Counted from the first letter of the stretch, positions 8,488-17,604 are shown. The stretch: 64,000 nucleotides of DNA from Bacillota bacterium (GCA_023410535.1 JAEYPR010000023.1:1-64000); one strand, 5' to 3'. Numbers and translations: made by a program. Notes: a model not told the origin generated them from the letters alone.

Positions 8488-8528
8488 GGCTTATATTCCT
8501 TTATTTTCGTTTATGTTCTTTTATATTC
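8468..8528. repeat. Five copies of a 10-bp direct repeat around the leu-operon promoter
   Basis: On the minus strand the unit GAANATAANN occurs four times head-to-tail at an exact 10-bp period (8528-8489). A fifth copy starts 21 bp further on at 8477, between the -35 and -10 boxes. Same-face spacing suggests an operator for a protein that binds as a head-to-tail multimer. Confidence 0.8.
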
Positions 8529-8615
8529 CCTAACTGATTGGTTGGAAGTTTTCCTTCTAAAACCCAAGGTTGACGCTATATATATAAAAGACGGTCGTTG
8601 TTTGGGGAGGATATC

Positions 8616-9857
8616 ATGCACATCGTAGTGCTACGAAAGATAAAAGTAATTCTTGGGGCGATGCTGATCACCTTGTTTACGTTATCGTTGGTGGTGTTCC
8701 CGGCGGAAGGCGTTCGGGCGGCCGTCGCCGGGTTGCGGCTTTTTTGGGAAGTCGTGCTCCCATCGTTGCTGCCATTCTTCGTCCTTTCGGAGATTATGTT
8801 GGGCATGGGCGTGGTCCATTTCCTGGGGGTGTTGTTGGAGCCGCTGATGCGGCCGCTCTTTAATGTGCCGGGCGTCGGAGCGTTCGCCTTGTCGATGGGG
8901 TTGGCGGCGGGTTATCCGATGGACGCGGTCATCACCGGAAGGTTTCGCCGTTCCGGGATGTGCAGCCGGATCGAAGGTGAACGGTTGTTGTCGTTTACCA
9001 ATACCGCCGATCCGCTGTTTATCTTCGGCGCGGTGGCGGTCGGGATGTTTGGCCGTCCGGAATTGGGCGCTACCTTAGCCATTGCTCATTATATCTCCAG
9101 CTTTACGGTGGGTGTTGTTTTTAAGTTTTACAAAGATGATGGGGGCGTCAGTGTAAAAAAAGAGCGGGAGATCTTGCAACCCCGGATGTTACGCCGGGCG
9201 GTGCAAGCGCTTTTTAAAGCCCGGCGGGATGACGGCCGGCCCATCGGCCGTCTGTTGGGGGACGCGGTCAAGGAATCAATTACGACCTTATTAATGATCG
9301 GTGGTTTTATTGTATTATTTGCCGTGTTGGTCAAGATGTTCGACGTTTTTCAAGTGATGAAAATGATTACTCCGGTATTGGGCGGATTGCTTCAGATCTT
9401 TGGGATCGCCCCGGGGTTGGCCGGTTCGGTTTTTAACGGTATCTTGGAGATTGATTTGGGAGCAGTGGCGGCGAGTAAGGCTGTTGCCCCGATGGTTGAC
9501 AAAATGATGATCGCGAGCTGGATCATTGCCTGGAGCGGGCTTTCGGTTCATGCCCAGGTCGCCAGCGTCATTCATGATACCGATATCCGGATGACCCCCT
9601 ATGTCATCGGCCGGTTTTTACACGGTATTTTTGCGGCGGTTTATACCTGGCTCCTGATGGGTCCGTTAGCCCCGGTGTTGGCGCCGGTAGTTCATACGGT
9701 CTCAGCCGGTCATTCTTTCAATCCCGTGGAACGGATGGTCTTTTCAGGGCGGCAGATTTTATTGATATTGGGGATTTTACTCCTGTGTTCACTGGGAATT
9801 TATTTTTCCAAACGCTACCGGTTAGTAAATACGAAGAAGTGTCACGATTTGTCCTAG
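8616..9857 (+). CDS. ylbJ: Sporulation integral membrane protein, YlbJ family
   Basis: This is a polytopic membrane protein of 413 residues. The segments SLLPFFVLSEIMLGMG, GLAAGYPMDAVITGRFRRSG and LLSFTNTADPLFIFGAVAVGMF are characteristic of YlbJ, a mother-cell protein needed for spore cortex formation in Bacillus. It belongs to the nucleoside-recognition (gate) superfamily. GGGGAGG at 8604-8610 fixes the ATG at 8616. It is monocistronic, divergent from the leu operon and ended by a shared bidirectional terminator. It is the best evidence that the organism makes spores. Confidence 0.88.
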   Translation: MHIVVLRKIKVILGAMLITLFTLSLVVFPAEGVRAAVAGLRLFWEVVLPSLLPFFVLSEIMLGMGVVHFLGVLLEPLMRPLFNVPGVGAFALSMGLAAGYPMDAVITGRFRRSGMCSRIEGERLLSFTNTADPLFIFGAVAVGMFGRPELGATLAIAHYISSFTVGVVFKFYKDDGGVSVKKEREILQPRMLRRAVQALFKARRDDGRPIGRLLGDAVKESITTLLMIGGFIVLFAVLVKMFDVFQVMKMITPVLGGLLQIFGIAPGLAGSVFNGILEIDLGAVAASKAVAPMVDKMMIASWIIAWSGLSVHAQVASVIHDTDIRMTPYVIGRFLHGIFAAVYTWLLMGPLAPVLAPVVHTVSAGHSFNPVERMVFSGRQILLILGILLLCSLGIYFSKRYRLVNTKKCHDLS

Positions 9858-9889
9858 CCGGGCCGGCAGGGGCAGGGTATCCAGATAAA

Positions 9890-9937
9890 AAACAAAGCGG
9901 AACAGTGGCCGTCAGGCGCTACTGTTCCGCTTTGTTT
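9890..9937. terminator. Bidirectional terminator between ylbJ and the YitT gene
   Basis: A 17-bp perfect stem (AAACAAAGCGGAACAGT and its complement) with A/T flanks separates two convergent genes. Confidence 0.9.
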
Positions 9938-9949
9938 GGAATCGGCAGG

Positions 9950-10795
9950 TTAGACGCTGCGAAAACCTTTGCCGATAATTTCGGAAGTATTGGTGATGGT
10001 AATGAAGGAATTGGCGTCAATTTCGCGGATGTATTTCCGCAACGCAATCGCTTGCGCCCGGTTGACCACGGTGGTGATGACTTGTTTCTGGTCATGGGTG
10101 TAGGCGCCGGAGGCATTATAAACCGTCGCGCCGCGGTGCAAGTTTTGAATGATATATTCCTTCACCAATTCCGGCTGTTCGCTGACGATCACCATGTATT
10201 TGCGAAGATTGAAACTTTCAATCGCCATGTCGATGAGAAAAGCTTTCAGGATCAAACCTAAGAAGGAGTACATTCCGATCCGGATTCCGTAAACGAAACC
10301 GGCGAGGATGGTGATGGCGAAGTCGGCCACCAACAGGGCTTTGCCAATATCGATGTCGGTCAGTTTATTCAAAATTTTGGCGATAATGTCGGTCCCACCG
10401 GTTGAAGCATCTTGATTGAAAACAATGGCAGAGCCAACCGCCGGCAGTAAAATGGACATGATCAGTTCCAATAAAGCGTCATTGGTGAAGGGGTGAATCA
10501 TTGGGGCGATTTTGCCGAAAAGCCAAACCATGCCGGAGAGGGCGAAACTGGAATAGATCGTTTTGGAACCGAAGTTCCGGCCGATCATGGCAAATCCCAC
10601 CAATAACAGCAAGATATTGATGATCAGCATTAACGGTCCGACCGCAAGGCCTGGGGAAAAGTGGCCGATGACGATGGCCAAACCGCTGACGCCGCCGGTG
10701 GCAAAATGATTGGGAATCTTAAAAAAATGGATTCCGGCGGCAACCAAAACCAAGCCTAGGTTAATCAGAAGAAAATCGTTGAATTTTTTCATCAT
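9950..10795 (-). CDS. YitT family membrane protein with DUF2179 domain
   Basis: The 281-residue protein has five or six membrane segments in its first 190 residues, including FATGGVSGLAIVIGHF and NQDASTGGTDIIAKIL, the hallmark repeats of the YitT (DUF161) family. A soluble C-terminal DUF2179 domain (YMVIVSEQPELVKEYI ... ITNTSEIIGKGF) follows. The biochemical role of the family is not established. Two adjacent ATG codons (10795 and 10792) follow GAGGG; either may be used. A promoter with TTGGAC and TATAAT lies at 10855-10884. Confidence 0.9.
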   Translation of the reverse strand: MMKKFNDFLLINLGLVLVAAGIHFFKIPNHFATGGVSGLAIVIGHFSPGLAVGPLMLIINILLLLVGFAMIGRNFGSKTIYSSFALSGMVWLFGKIAPMIHPFTNDALLELIMSILLPAVGSAIVFNQDASTGGTDIIAKILNKLTDIDIGKALLVADFAITILAGFVYGIRIGMYSFLGLILKAFLIDMAIESFNLRKYMVIVSEQPELVKEYIIQNLHRGATVYNASGAYTHDQKQVITTVVNRAQAIALRKYIREIDANSFITITNTSEIIGKGFRSV

Positions 10796-10854
10796 TGCCC
10801 TCGTTACGGTGATTGAAAGTGAAGCCCTGGATTACAAATCGTTAATTCGAGATT

Positions 10855-10884
10855 ATTATAGCACGCTTGAACGGTCTTGTCCAA
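10855..10884 (-). promoter_or_regulatory. Promoter of the YitT gene
   Basis: On the minus strand TTGGAC and a perfect TATAAT are separated by 18 bp, 60 bp before the start codon. Confidence 0.7.
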
Positions 10885-11045
10885 GCTGTCTACAGCATTG
10901 GCAACGGCATTGAAAGTATCGTTTGGGCAGGATGATCCAAGCGCCAGTCGAATATAACTTGAGAGTAGCGGAGGTTGCCGTCGCCAGGCAGGATGGTCGA
11001 CTTCGCTACATCACAGACGAAATAATCGGGCGAAAGGACTTGGCA

Positions 11046-11276
11046 ATGGGAAAACCCCGCATTCAACTGAGCAAAGAAAAGAAAGATTTTTTGACTGCGG
11101 CGATTAAAGAGTTCTTCCGGAATGAACGCGAGGAAGCGATCGGAGATTTGGCAGCCCTTTTGGTGCTGGATTTCTTTCTGGAGAAACTGGCGCCGGTGGT
11201 CTACAACCAGGGAATCCATGATTGTGTGGCCCTGTTGAGGGAGAAGTTGGAGAATCTGGAAGGACTGGAGCTGTAA
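11046..11276 (+). CDS. DUF2164 family protein
   Basis: This 76-residue protein has the DUF2164 pattern: IQLSKEKKDFLTAAIKEFF, then EREEAIGDLAALLVLDF, then the conserved YNQGIHD near the C-terminus. The function is unknown. The ATG at 11046 is chosen because AAAGGA sits 7 bases upstream and the family normally starts here; the frame is open further up. It ends at a bidirectional terminator shared with the UPF0182 gene. Confidence 0.85.
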   Translation: MGKPRIQLSKEKKDFLTAAIKEFFRNEREEAIGDLAALLVLDFFLEKLAPVVYNQGIHDCVALLREKLENLEGLEL

Positions 11277-11282
11277 GATTGA

Positions 11283-11311
11283 AACGAGCCAGGCGGTGCG
11301 CCTGGCTCGTT
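11283..11311. terminator. Bidirectional terminator
   Basis: A 12-bp stem AACGAGCCAGGC / GCCTGGCTCGTT lies between convergent genes. Confidence 0.88.
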
Positions 11312-11318
11312 AAATTTG

Positions 11319-13982
11319 CTACATATTCGACAGCTCTTGCAACAGCCGTTGTTGCTCCCGGGTCAACTCGTTCAGTCGTTTCAGAATTTGGGTTTTCCGG
11401 TTGGCGGAATTCGGCTGGGCGGGTTGAGTCGGCTGCGCCGGTTGCACCGGCGGATTGGCCGCGGCGGACGATTGTCCCGGCGTTACGTTCAGTTTGGCGA
11501 TGGTGTCGGCCAAATTATCGCCGATCGCGACCTGATCCTCATAAACCATGACCACCTTTTTCAACTCAGCCTGCTGACTGCGGGACGATTCCATGAAAAG
11601 CGGCTTGACATATAGGATGGAATTTTCTAAGGGCACGATCAACAAATTGCCCCAGGTAACTTTGGAGGATTGTTGATTCCAAAGGGTTACCAACTGGGAG
11701 ATGGTCTGGTCTTGATTGATCCTGGAGTCGATTTGGGCCGGACCATAAATATTCTGGTCTTTCGGCAGGACATAGAGGATCAATTGACCGTAATTCGGTT
11801 GATCGCAACGGGCCACCATCCAGGAGACCAAGTTGCGGCTGCCTCGTGGTGAAAACGGCTGCATCATGACGAATTCCGGATTTTTGTTCCCGGGGAGTTG
11901 CAAGGTCACGTAATACGGTTCAAACGGCTCGTCTTGGTTGTGAACGGGAATCTCCCAGTAATCCTCTTTCCCGTAAAAGGATTTGGCGTTGGTCATGTGA
12001 TATTGGCTGATCATATCCCGCTGAACTTCCATGATCTTTTCCGGATAACGGAAGTGGCGCGCCAGATCCGGAGCGACTGCGGTAGCCGGTTTGAACAGGC
12101 GCGGGAAGATCGATTGCCAGACCTTGATCAACGGGTCGGTATTATCGACGACATAAAAGTCAACGCTGCCGTCATAAGCATCCACCACCGCCTTGACGGA
12201 GTTGCGGATGTAGTTGAAATAGCTGGTTTGATCACTGTGGATTCGGGCGTAAGGAAAACTGCTGGAGGTGGTGTAGGCGTCAATGATCCAGTACAGTCTG
12301 CCGCCGGACACAACCAAATAAGGATCCTGATCAAAGGTCAGGAATGGCGCCAGCTTTTTCACCCGGGTATTGATGTTACGGTGAAGCAGGATACTGCTTT
12401 CCGGGGTGATCAGGTTGGAAAGGAGGAAGTTAGTGTCGCCGAGCGCCGCGGTCAACAACAACCGATTGTACAATGAATTTAACGGAATGCCTTTTTTGCC
12501 GTCATAGGCGTTGGAGGCGACGCCTTCGCCTTGCGGATAGTCAAACTCGGCATTTTTTGTGTTGACAATGGCGTAGTCATTTCTGGTGTTGAGGGTTTCG
12601 CCGTAATAAATCCGGGGTTGTCCTACTTTTAGACCGGGAAAGTTGGGATTGCTTTCGGTCGGGAGATCCCTGGCGATGAAATTCGGCTGTCCTTGCGCCG
12701 TATATTCATTGACTTGGTTGGCGGCGATCCCGTAACCATGGGTATAGGTCAAGTGAATATTGATCCAGTTTTGCGCCGTAGCGGCCAGGGCGGTGGTGTT
12801 CAACTCGCGCGCCGACAACATCACCTGGCGTTGACCGGCCGGGGTTTGGTAACGGTCGATGTCGATATCGTTGAAACTATAATACGGCCGGATTCTTTGT
12901 AACTGATTATAGGAAGAAAGCAAGGGGCGATAGTCCCACAAGCGCAGGTCGGCCAAGGCCGGGTTGGCCGGATTCAGTTGGACATTGCCGCCTTCTTTGG
13001 GAACGAAGGGTTGAATTTTAATTTTATCGAGGCCGTAAGCTTTGCGGGTGAAATCAATGTGGTTTTTGAGAAACGGTTCCTCCAACGTGTACTCGTTGGG
13101 TGAAACCACAAAGGATTGCATCAGTCCCGGATAGACTGCCAGCAACAGAAAGGAGAGGACCAGCCAGGCGCCGATCGCCCCGACCATCAGCTTCGTCCCT
13201 TTCCGGAACAGGTTGACGATAAACGCCACAATGACGAAAATCAAAACGACGCTAAGTACCTTTAAACCGAAAAGTTTGGCGTGGTAAGCGGTATAGTTGA
13301 TCCCGGTCAGTTGGGCATTCTCCTGATAGAGCAAATTAAATTGGCCGAGCCCGTACCCCCAGATCTTCGCGGCGAAGAACAGGATGGCCAGTACCGCTAA
13401 ATGGATCTTGGCCGGTTGCCAAAGCTCCCAATGGGCGCCGGCCTTCCAGAAGGCTTTGGCGATGAAGTAGAGGGCGGCGGTTCCGACTAAGCCCAAGAAG
13501 GCGACGCTGGTTATCAAACTGTTCAGTTGTTGAAAGAACGGGTAAGAAAACAGATAAAAGCCCAAATCTTTCTGGAAGATGGGGTCTTTCAGGCCGGTGG
13601 GGACCTGATGCAGGAATTGTTGGATCACCGTCCAATCCAAGGCTAGCCCTGATGCCAACAGGAACGATAATACGGCGGAAATCCCCAATGCCGGCAACAC
13701 CACGGCGTTTTTGGGAATCTCCGGCCAAATATCGGTCTCCGTGTAAACTTGGACCCGGTTGAAGGCGCGTAACGCCAGCCATAGATTCACCCCGAGAAAA
13801 GCGAAGATCAACAAACCGATGCTAATCTTGGTGATTGGTCCGGTTAACAATGAGACCCAAAAGACACTGGTGCTACTGACCGATTTGTACCACAGCCAAT
13901 CAAGATATTGACTGCTGGTGCTCCAGACGAGCAACACCATTGCAACCACAATGCCGATTGCAATATTGATGAAACGGTTCAT
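11319..13982 (-). CDS. UPF0182 family large membrane protein
   Basis: The 887-residue protein has about seven membrane helices in its first 300 residues and a large extracytoplasmic domain containing NPNFPGLKVGQPRIYYGE, YDYAIVNTKNAEFDYPQGE-like and PFSPRGSRNLVSWMVARCD segments, all typical of UPF0182. A low-complexity Pro/Gln stretch near the C-terminus precedes a short coiled-coil-like tail. The family is widespread in Bacillota, Cyanobacteria and Actinobacteria and has no assigned function. AAGGAG lies 8 bases before the ATG. It is monocistronic. Confidence 0.9.
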   Translation of the reverse strand: MNRFINIAIGIVVAMVLLVWSTSSQYLDWLWYKSVSSTSVFWVSLLTGPITKISIGLLIFAFLGVNLWLALRAFNRVQVYTETDIWPEIPKNAVVLPALGISAVLSFLLASGLALDWTVIQQFLHQVPTGLKDPIFQKDLGFYLFSYPFFQQLNSLITSVAFLGLVGTAALYFIAKAFWKAGAHWELWQPAKIHLAVLAILFFAAKIWGYGLGQFNLLYQENAQLTGINYTAYHAKLFGLKVLSVVLIFVIVAFIVNLFRKGTKLMVGAIGAWLVLSFLLLAVYPGLMQSFVVSPNEYTLEEPFLKNHIDFTRKAYGLDKIKIQPFVPKEGGNVQLNPANPALADLRLWDYRPLLSSYNQLQRIRPYYSFNDIDIDRYQTPAGQRQVMLSARELNTTALAATAQNWINIHLTYTHGYGIAANQVNEYTAQGQPNFIARDLPTESNPNFPGLKVGQPRIYYGETLNTRNDYAIVNTKNAEFDYPQGEGVASNAYDGKKGIPLNSLYNRLLLTAALGDTNFLLSNLITPESSILLHRNINTRVKKLAPFLTFDQDPYLVVSGGRLYWIIDAYTTSSSFPYARIHSDQTSYFNYIRNSVKAVVDAYDGSVDFYVVDNTDPLIKVWQSIFPRLFKPATAVAPDLARHFRYPEKIMEVQRDMISQYHMTNAKSFYGKEDYWEIPVHNQDEPFEPYYVTLQLPGNKNPEFVMMQPFSPRGSRNLVSWMVARCDQPNYGQLILYVLPKDQNIYGPAQIDSRINQDQTISQLVTLWNQQSSKVTWGNLLIVPLENSILYVKPLFMESSRSQQAELKKVVMVYEDQVAIGDNLADTIAKLNVTPGQSSAAANPPVQPAQPTQPAQPNSANRKTQILKRLNELTREQQRLLQELSNM

Positions 13983-14305
13983 GGACTCAACTCCTTATTA
14001 CGATATAATGCGGTACGATTGAGCGTTTTCAATTACCGGGTTTATGTCAAAATTTCGGCCATTCTATTTTTGACCAAACTTGTTTATTATCTTCGTGTCG
14101 ATTGGGAAAAATCCTTCCATATATGTCGTCCTGAATATTTAGGACGATTATTAATCAATAATTTATTTCAACTGATGTTGTGGAGAGGAACTGCGCGGTA
14201 AATCGCGAATATGTAAGATTTAAAAATGGGTAAGCGGCTCCGGGGTCTCTGTTAGGATGAACCAAATTTTTTGAGCTGGCCGTACCGTTGCCGGAGGGAG
14301 ATCAG
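13983..14305. other. Intergenic region with short repeated words
   Basis: The 323-base gap between divergent genes holds no ORF. It contains ATATATGTCGTCC near 14121, an inverted repeat GTCCTGAATATTTAGGAC at about 14129-14146, and ATTTATTTCAACT near 14160. Related words recur in the gaps at about 19.6, 32.4 and 44.6 kb. I found no convincing -35/-10 pair for pyrF. Confidence 0.5.
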
Positions 14306-15145
14306 ATGAGTAATTATCAACAATTGATTGAAAAACGCTGGGAACAAGGGCATTTTTTATGCGTCGGGCTGGACACTGATTATGCCAAGATTGCCCCGCG
14401 TTATGAAGGAGTGCCGGTTGCCGAAGCCGTGTTCCGGTTCAATCAGGCAATCATTGACGCAACCGCCGCATATTGTTGCGCGTTTAAACCGAACAGCGCA
14501 TTTTACGAGGGATACGGCCTGGCCGGCTTAGAAGGATTGATTCGCACCAACCAATATATCCGGCAGACGTATCCGGACATCCCGATTATCCTTGACGCCA
14601 AACGCGCGGATATCGGAAACACCAACCAAGGTTATGTCAAGGCGGCTTTTGAGATTTGCGCCGCCCATGCGATAACCGTCCACCCGTACTTGGGAAAAGA
14701 AGCGTTGCAGCCGTTCTTGAGCAACCCCGATGTCGGGGTGATTGTTCTCTGCCACACCTCCAATCCGGGTGCGGCTGAATTTCAAGAGCTTTCCGGCGGA
14801 GGCGAGTTGCTTTATCAAATAGTGGCCCGGCGGGTGGCCGAAGTATGGAACGAGAATCACAACTGCAGTCTGGTGGTGGGGGCGACTTACCCCGAACAGA
14901 TCGCCGCAGTCCGGAAGATCGTCGGAGATTTGCCGTTATTAATTCCCGGCATCGGGGCCCAGGGCGGCGACCTGCGGCAAACCGTAATCCATGCGTTGGA
15001 TTCGCGGGGGATGGGCATGATCATCAATGCGTCCCGCAGTATCCTTTACGCTTCCAACGGGGCAGGCTTCGCAACCGCCGCGGCGGATGAAGCGCAAAAG
15101 CTGGACCAGGCGATCCGGGCGCTGATCCGGGAGATTCGCGGGTAA
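14306..15145 (+). CDS. pyrF: Orotidine 5'-phosphate decarboxylase, type 2
   Basis: PyrF converts OMP to UMP, the last step of pyrimidine synthesis. The 279-residue length and the motif IILDAKRADIGNT (catalytic Lys and Asp) with CVGLDTD at the N-terminus and LLIPGIGAQGGD mark the type 2 subfamily. GGAGGGAG at 14293-14300 sets the ATG at 14306. It stands alone and not in a pyr operon, followed by a short hairpin. Confidence 0.94.
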   Translation: MSNYQQLIEKRWEQGHFLCVGLDTDYAKIAPRYEGVPVAEAVFRFNQAIIDATAAYCCAFKPNSAFYEGYGLAGLEGLIRTNQYIRQTYPDIPIILDAKRADIGNTNQGYVKAAFEICAAHAITVHPYLGKEALQPFLSNPDVGVIVLCHTSNPGAAEFQELSGGGELLYQIVARRVAEVWNENHNCSLVVGATYPEQIAAVRKIVGDLPLLIPGIGAQGGDLRQTVIHALDSRGMGMIINASRSILYASNGAGFATAAADEAQKLDQAIRALIREIRG

Positions 15146-15178
15146 GCCGGGTCCGGGTTGTTCCACACAGCGCTATCG

Positions 15179-15200
15179 AGCCCTAAAAGGGCTTTAGAAT
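15179..15200 (+). terminator. Probable terminator after pyrF
   Basis: A short stem AGCCCT / AGGGCT is followed by TTTAG; it is weak. Confidence 0.45.
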
Positions 15201-15347
15201 AGTTTGAGTACTTAGCCAGGTTGTTTGCGGCTTGGCGGAGATTTCGAAAATAATCTTGGATTGCGATTGCAATTTTTGGAGTTATCCGTAATAATATTTC
15301 TTACACTGTGATTGCCTGGGGCAACCAGCGAGCGGAGGGAACAACCA

Positions 15348-16118
15348 TTGCGTTTTGACAATCGAGTGGTGCTTGTGACAGGGGGCGGGCAAGGAATCGG
15401 CCGGGCCGTTGCTTATGGTTTCGCGGCGGCCGGGGCGAAAACGGTTATCGCCGACGTGGATGCCGAAGCCGGTGCGGAGTGCTTGGCGGCGATCGAAGCG
15501 GCCGGCGGCGCCGGACTGTTTGTCAAAACGGACATTGCCGACGAAGCCGCGGTCAAGCAGATGGTGGCAACAGCGGCGGCCAAATTCGGAACCATCGACA
15601 TTTTGATCAATAATGCCGGACTTTCACGCCGGACCAGCCTGACGGATCCGACGATGGACGCTTGGGACCAGGTGGTCGGCGTCAATTTACGGGGTACCTA
15701 TTTATGCTGCAAACACGCGGCGCCTTGGCTAACCCGCCAAACCGGCAACGCCATTGTGAATATTGCATCAACCCGGGCGTTAATGTCCGAGCCGGACTCG
15801 GAAAGCTACGCGGCCTCCAAGGGCGGGATTTTGGCGATGACGCACGCTTTAGCGGTCAGCCTGGGCCCACGGGGGGTCAGAGTCAATGCCGTCAGCCCCG
15901 GTTGGATCGAAGTGCGGGATTGGCGGAAAGCAAGCCGGGCGGAACAGCCGATTCACAGTGAAGCTGATCGAACGCAACACCCGGTCGGCCGGGTCGGCAA
16001 ACCGGAAGATATCGCGGCGGCCTGCCGTTATCTGTGTTCGCCGGAAGCCGGTTTTATCACCGGCACCAACCTGGTGATCGACGGCGGAATGACAGTGAAG
16101 ATGATTTATGAGGAATAG
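15348..16118 (+). CDS. Short-chain dehydrogenase/reductase
   Basis: A 256-residue NAD(P)-dependent oxidoreductase of the classical SDR family. VLVTGGGQGIGRAVA is the TGxxxGIG nucleotide loop, NNAG is near residue 85, and the catalytic Ser-Tyr-Lys set appears as NIAST and SYAASKGG. VIADVDAE has an acidic residue after strand 2, favouring NAD. The C-terminal FITGTNLVIDGGM is typical. The TTG at 15348 is chosen from GGAGGG 8 bases upstream. The substrate cannot be told; the gene stands alone before a degenerate repeat and trpS. Confidence 0.85.
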   Translation: MRFDNRVVLVTGGGQGIGRAVAYGFAAAGAKTVIADVDAEAGAECLAAIEAAGGAGLFVKTDIADEAAVKQMVATAAAKFGTIDILINNAGLSRRTSLTDPTMDAWDQVVGVNLRGTYLCCKHAAPWLTRQTGNAIVNIASTRALMSEPDSESYAASKGGILAMTHALAVSLGPRGVRVNAVSPGWIEVRDWRKASRAEQPIHSEADRTQHPVGRVGKPEDIAAACRYLCSPEAGFITGTNLVIDGGMTVKMIYEE

Positions 16119-16152
16119 AGCTTCATTGAAGAACCGGGGAGCCATCATCAAC

Positions 16153-16278
16153 TAGCAGGATTCGACATTCAAAGCCCCGGAACGGAAAATCCGCTAGCAA
16201 GAATCGACACCAAAGGACCGGAATACAATATTCTGGTAGTAGGATTCGACATTCGGGAACCGCGCCGCGGGATTTAAC
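16153..16278. repeat. Degenerate 42-bp tandem repeat
   Basis: Units begin at 16153, 16195 and 16237, exactly 42 bp apart, each opening with TAGYARGAWTCGACA. The remainder of each unit is diverged, and a further weak unit may lie upstream. The minus-strand frame is open through it as 14-residue repeats (CRILLPEYC, CRFLLADF, CRILLVDD), but no start signal supports translation. Confidence 0.65.
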
Positions 16279-16380
16279 AACCTGAAAACGCCGCCGGGGA
16301 ACCGGAAATGAACAACCAGAACCACGATCAAACAATCAAGGATTAGAAAAGAACCGAGAACCAAAAAGGAGTGTTTTGCC

Positions 16381-17340
16381 ATGCGTGTCCTATCCGGTAT
16401 CCAACCTTCTGGGAACTTACATATCGGGAATTATTTCGGAATGATGAAACGGATGATTGAGCATCAAGAAAATCATGAATTATTCTGTTTTATCGTCAAT
16501 TTTCACGCGTTGACATCGGTCTTTGACGGCGCGAAATTGCGGCAGCAGACCTACGACGCGATCTGCGACTTCCTGGCGTTAGGCCTTGACCCGCAAAAAT
16601 CAATCTTCTGGGTCCAATCCGATGTGCCCGAGGTGACGGAGTTGACTTGGTATCTGAGCAATGTCACCGGCATGGGTTTGCTGGAACGGTGCCACTCCTA
16701 TAAGGATAAGTTGGCCAAAGGGATTCCGGCCAGCCACGGCTTGTTTTCATATCCGGTCTTGATGGCGGCCGATATTTTGCTTTACGACGCCAATCGGGTG
16801 CCGGTGGGAAAAGATCAGAAGCAACACGTGGAGGTCGCCCGGGACATCGCCATCCGTTTCAACAGCACTTACGGCGAAACCTTTGTGATCCCCGAACCCG
16901 ATATTGAAGACGAATTGGCAACCATTCCGGGACTGGACGGCCAGAAAATGTCCAAATCGTACGGCAACACCATTGAGATTTTCGTGGACGAAGCGACCTT
17001 GAAACAGAAGATCATGTCGCTCAAAACCGATTCGACGCCGGTTGACGAACCGAAACCGATTGAGGGGAACATCCTCTTCGACCTCTACAGTCTGTTCCTG
17101 GATCAAGCCGGCAAGGAGCAGCTGCAAGAGCGTTTTGAAACACCGGGTTTGCGTTACGGCGATATCAAAAAAGAATTGTTGGCCACGATTTGGGAGTACT
17201 TTGCGCCATACCGCGCCAAGCGGGCGCAGATCTCCCCGGACGACGTCCACGATATCATGAAGCTGGGTGCGGAAAAAGCTCGCGCCGTCGCCACGGTGAC
17301 CATGGATCGGGTCCGGCGCAATGTGGGAATGAATTATTAA
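16381..17340 (+). CDS. trpS: Tryptophanyl-tRNA synthetase
   Basis: This class I aminoacyl-tRNA synthetase charges tRNA-Trp. The 319 residues carry the HIGH-type motif HIGNYFG near residue 17, the KMSKS motif in GQKMSKSYGN near 190, and LMAADILLYDANRVPVGKDQ, specific to TrpS. AAAGGAG lies about 9 bases before the ATG. No T-box leader is visible in the 260-base gap upstream, which instead holds degenerate repeats. Confidence 0.96.
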   Translation: MRVLSGIQPSGNLHIGNYFGMMKRMIEHQENHELFCFIVNFHALTSVFDGAKLRQQTYDAICDFLALGLDPQKSIFWVQSDVPEVTELTWYLSNVTGMGLLERCHSYKDKLAKGIPASHGLFSYPVLMAADILLYDANRVPVGKDQKQHVEVARDIAIRFNSTYGETFVIPEPDIEDELATIPGLDGQKMSKSYGNTIEIFVDEATLKQKIMSLKTDSTPVDEPKPIEGNILFDLYSLFLDQAGKEQLQERFETPGLRYGDIKKELLATIWEYFAPYRAKRAQISPDDVHDIMKLGAEKARAVATVTMDRVRRNVGMNY

Positions 17341-17361
17341 TTTTTTATTGGTTTAATTTAC

Positions 17362-17398
17362 AATGGATACGATTCGCATTGAATTGTATCCATTTCTA
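17362..17398 (+). terminator. Terminator after trpS
   Basis: AATGGATAC and GTATCCATT form a 9-bp stem with a partly paired loop, followed by TTCTATT. Confidence 0.7.
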
Positions 17399-17467
17399 TT
17401 ACCAAAATTTTCGAAATAGTCAAACGGATAAATATCAAATTTCCCAGCTTTATTTGTCTTTTTTTGG

Positions 17468-17496
17468 TTGACAAGATAATATTAACCGTCTAAAAT
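17468..17496 (+). promoter_or_regulatory. Sigma-A promoter of the surface-fibre operon
   Basis: A perfect TTGACA at 17468-17473 and TAAAAT at 17491-17496 are 17 bp apart, placing the transcript start just ahead of the class II c-di-GMP aptamer. Confidence 0.88.
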
Positions 17497-17511
17497 GATA
17501 ATTACAATAGA

Positions 17512-17604
17512 TATAGAAGCGATGAAACCAATCTTGTATGTGGTCACTTGAGATTGGCGGAGCGAGTAGTGAAACCGGCGAATCCAATGTTTGGCGGTTT
17601 TTTT
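17512..17604 (+). ncRNA. c-di-GMP-II riboswitch with overlapping terminator
   Basis: The leader contains the conserved words of the class II cyclic-di-GMP aptamer: GAAAC near 17524, GGTCACTTGA at 17542-17551 and GAGTAGTGAAACCGG at 17564-17578. These match the CACUUGA and AGUAGUGnAACCG core of the Clostridium aptamers. AAACCG at 17572-17577 can instead pair with CGGTTT at 17595-17600 to make a terminator with a long T-run. Ligand binding should hold AAACCG in the aptamer and prevent termination, giving an ON switch; that is inference. It controls the subunit gene at 17658. Confidence 0.82.

Noticed and set aside
11319..13982. Long plus-strand and minus-strand alternative frames over the UPF0182 gene
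   Set aside because: They are shadows of a well-supported 887-codon gene and have no start signals.
16123..16335. Minus-strand ORF with 14-residue repeats
   Set aside because: It has no ribosome binding site. Its openness follows from the 42-bp repeat, whose period is a multiple of three.
16119..16380. T-box leader for trpS
   Set aside because: No specifier-loop or T-box consensus is visible; the gap is filled by degenerate repeats.
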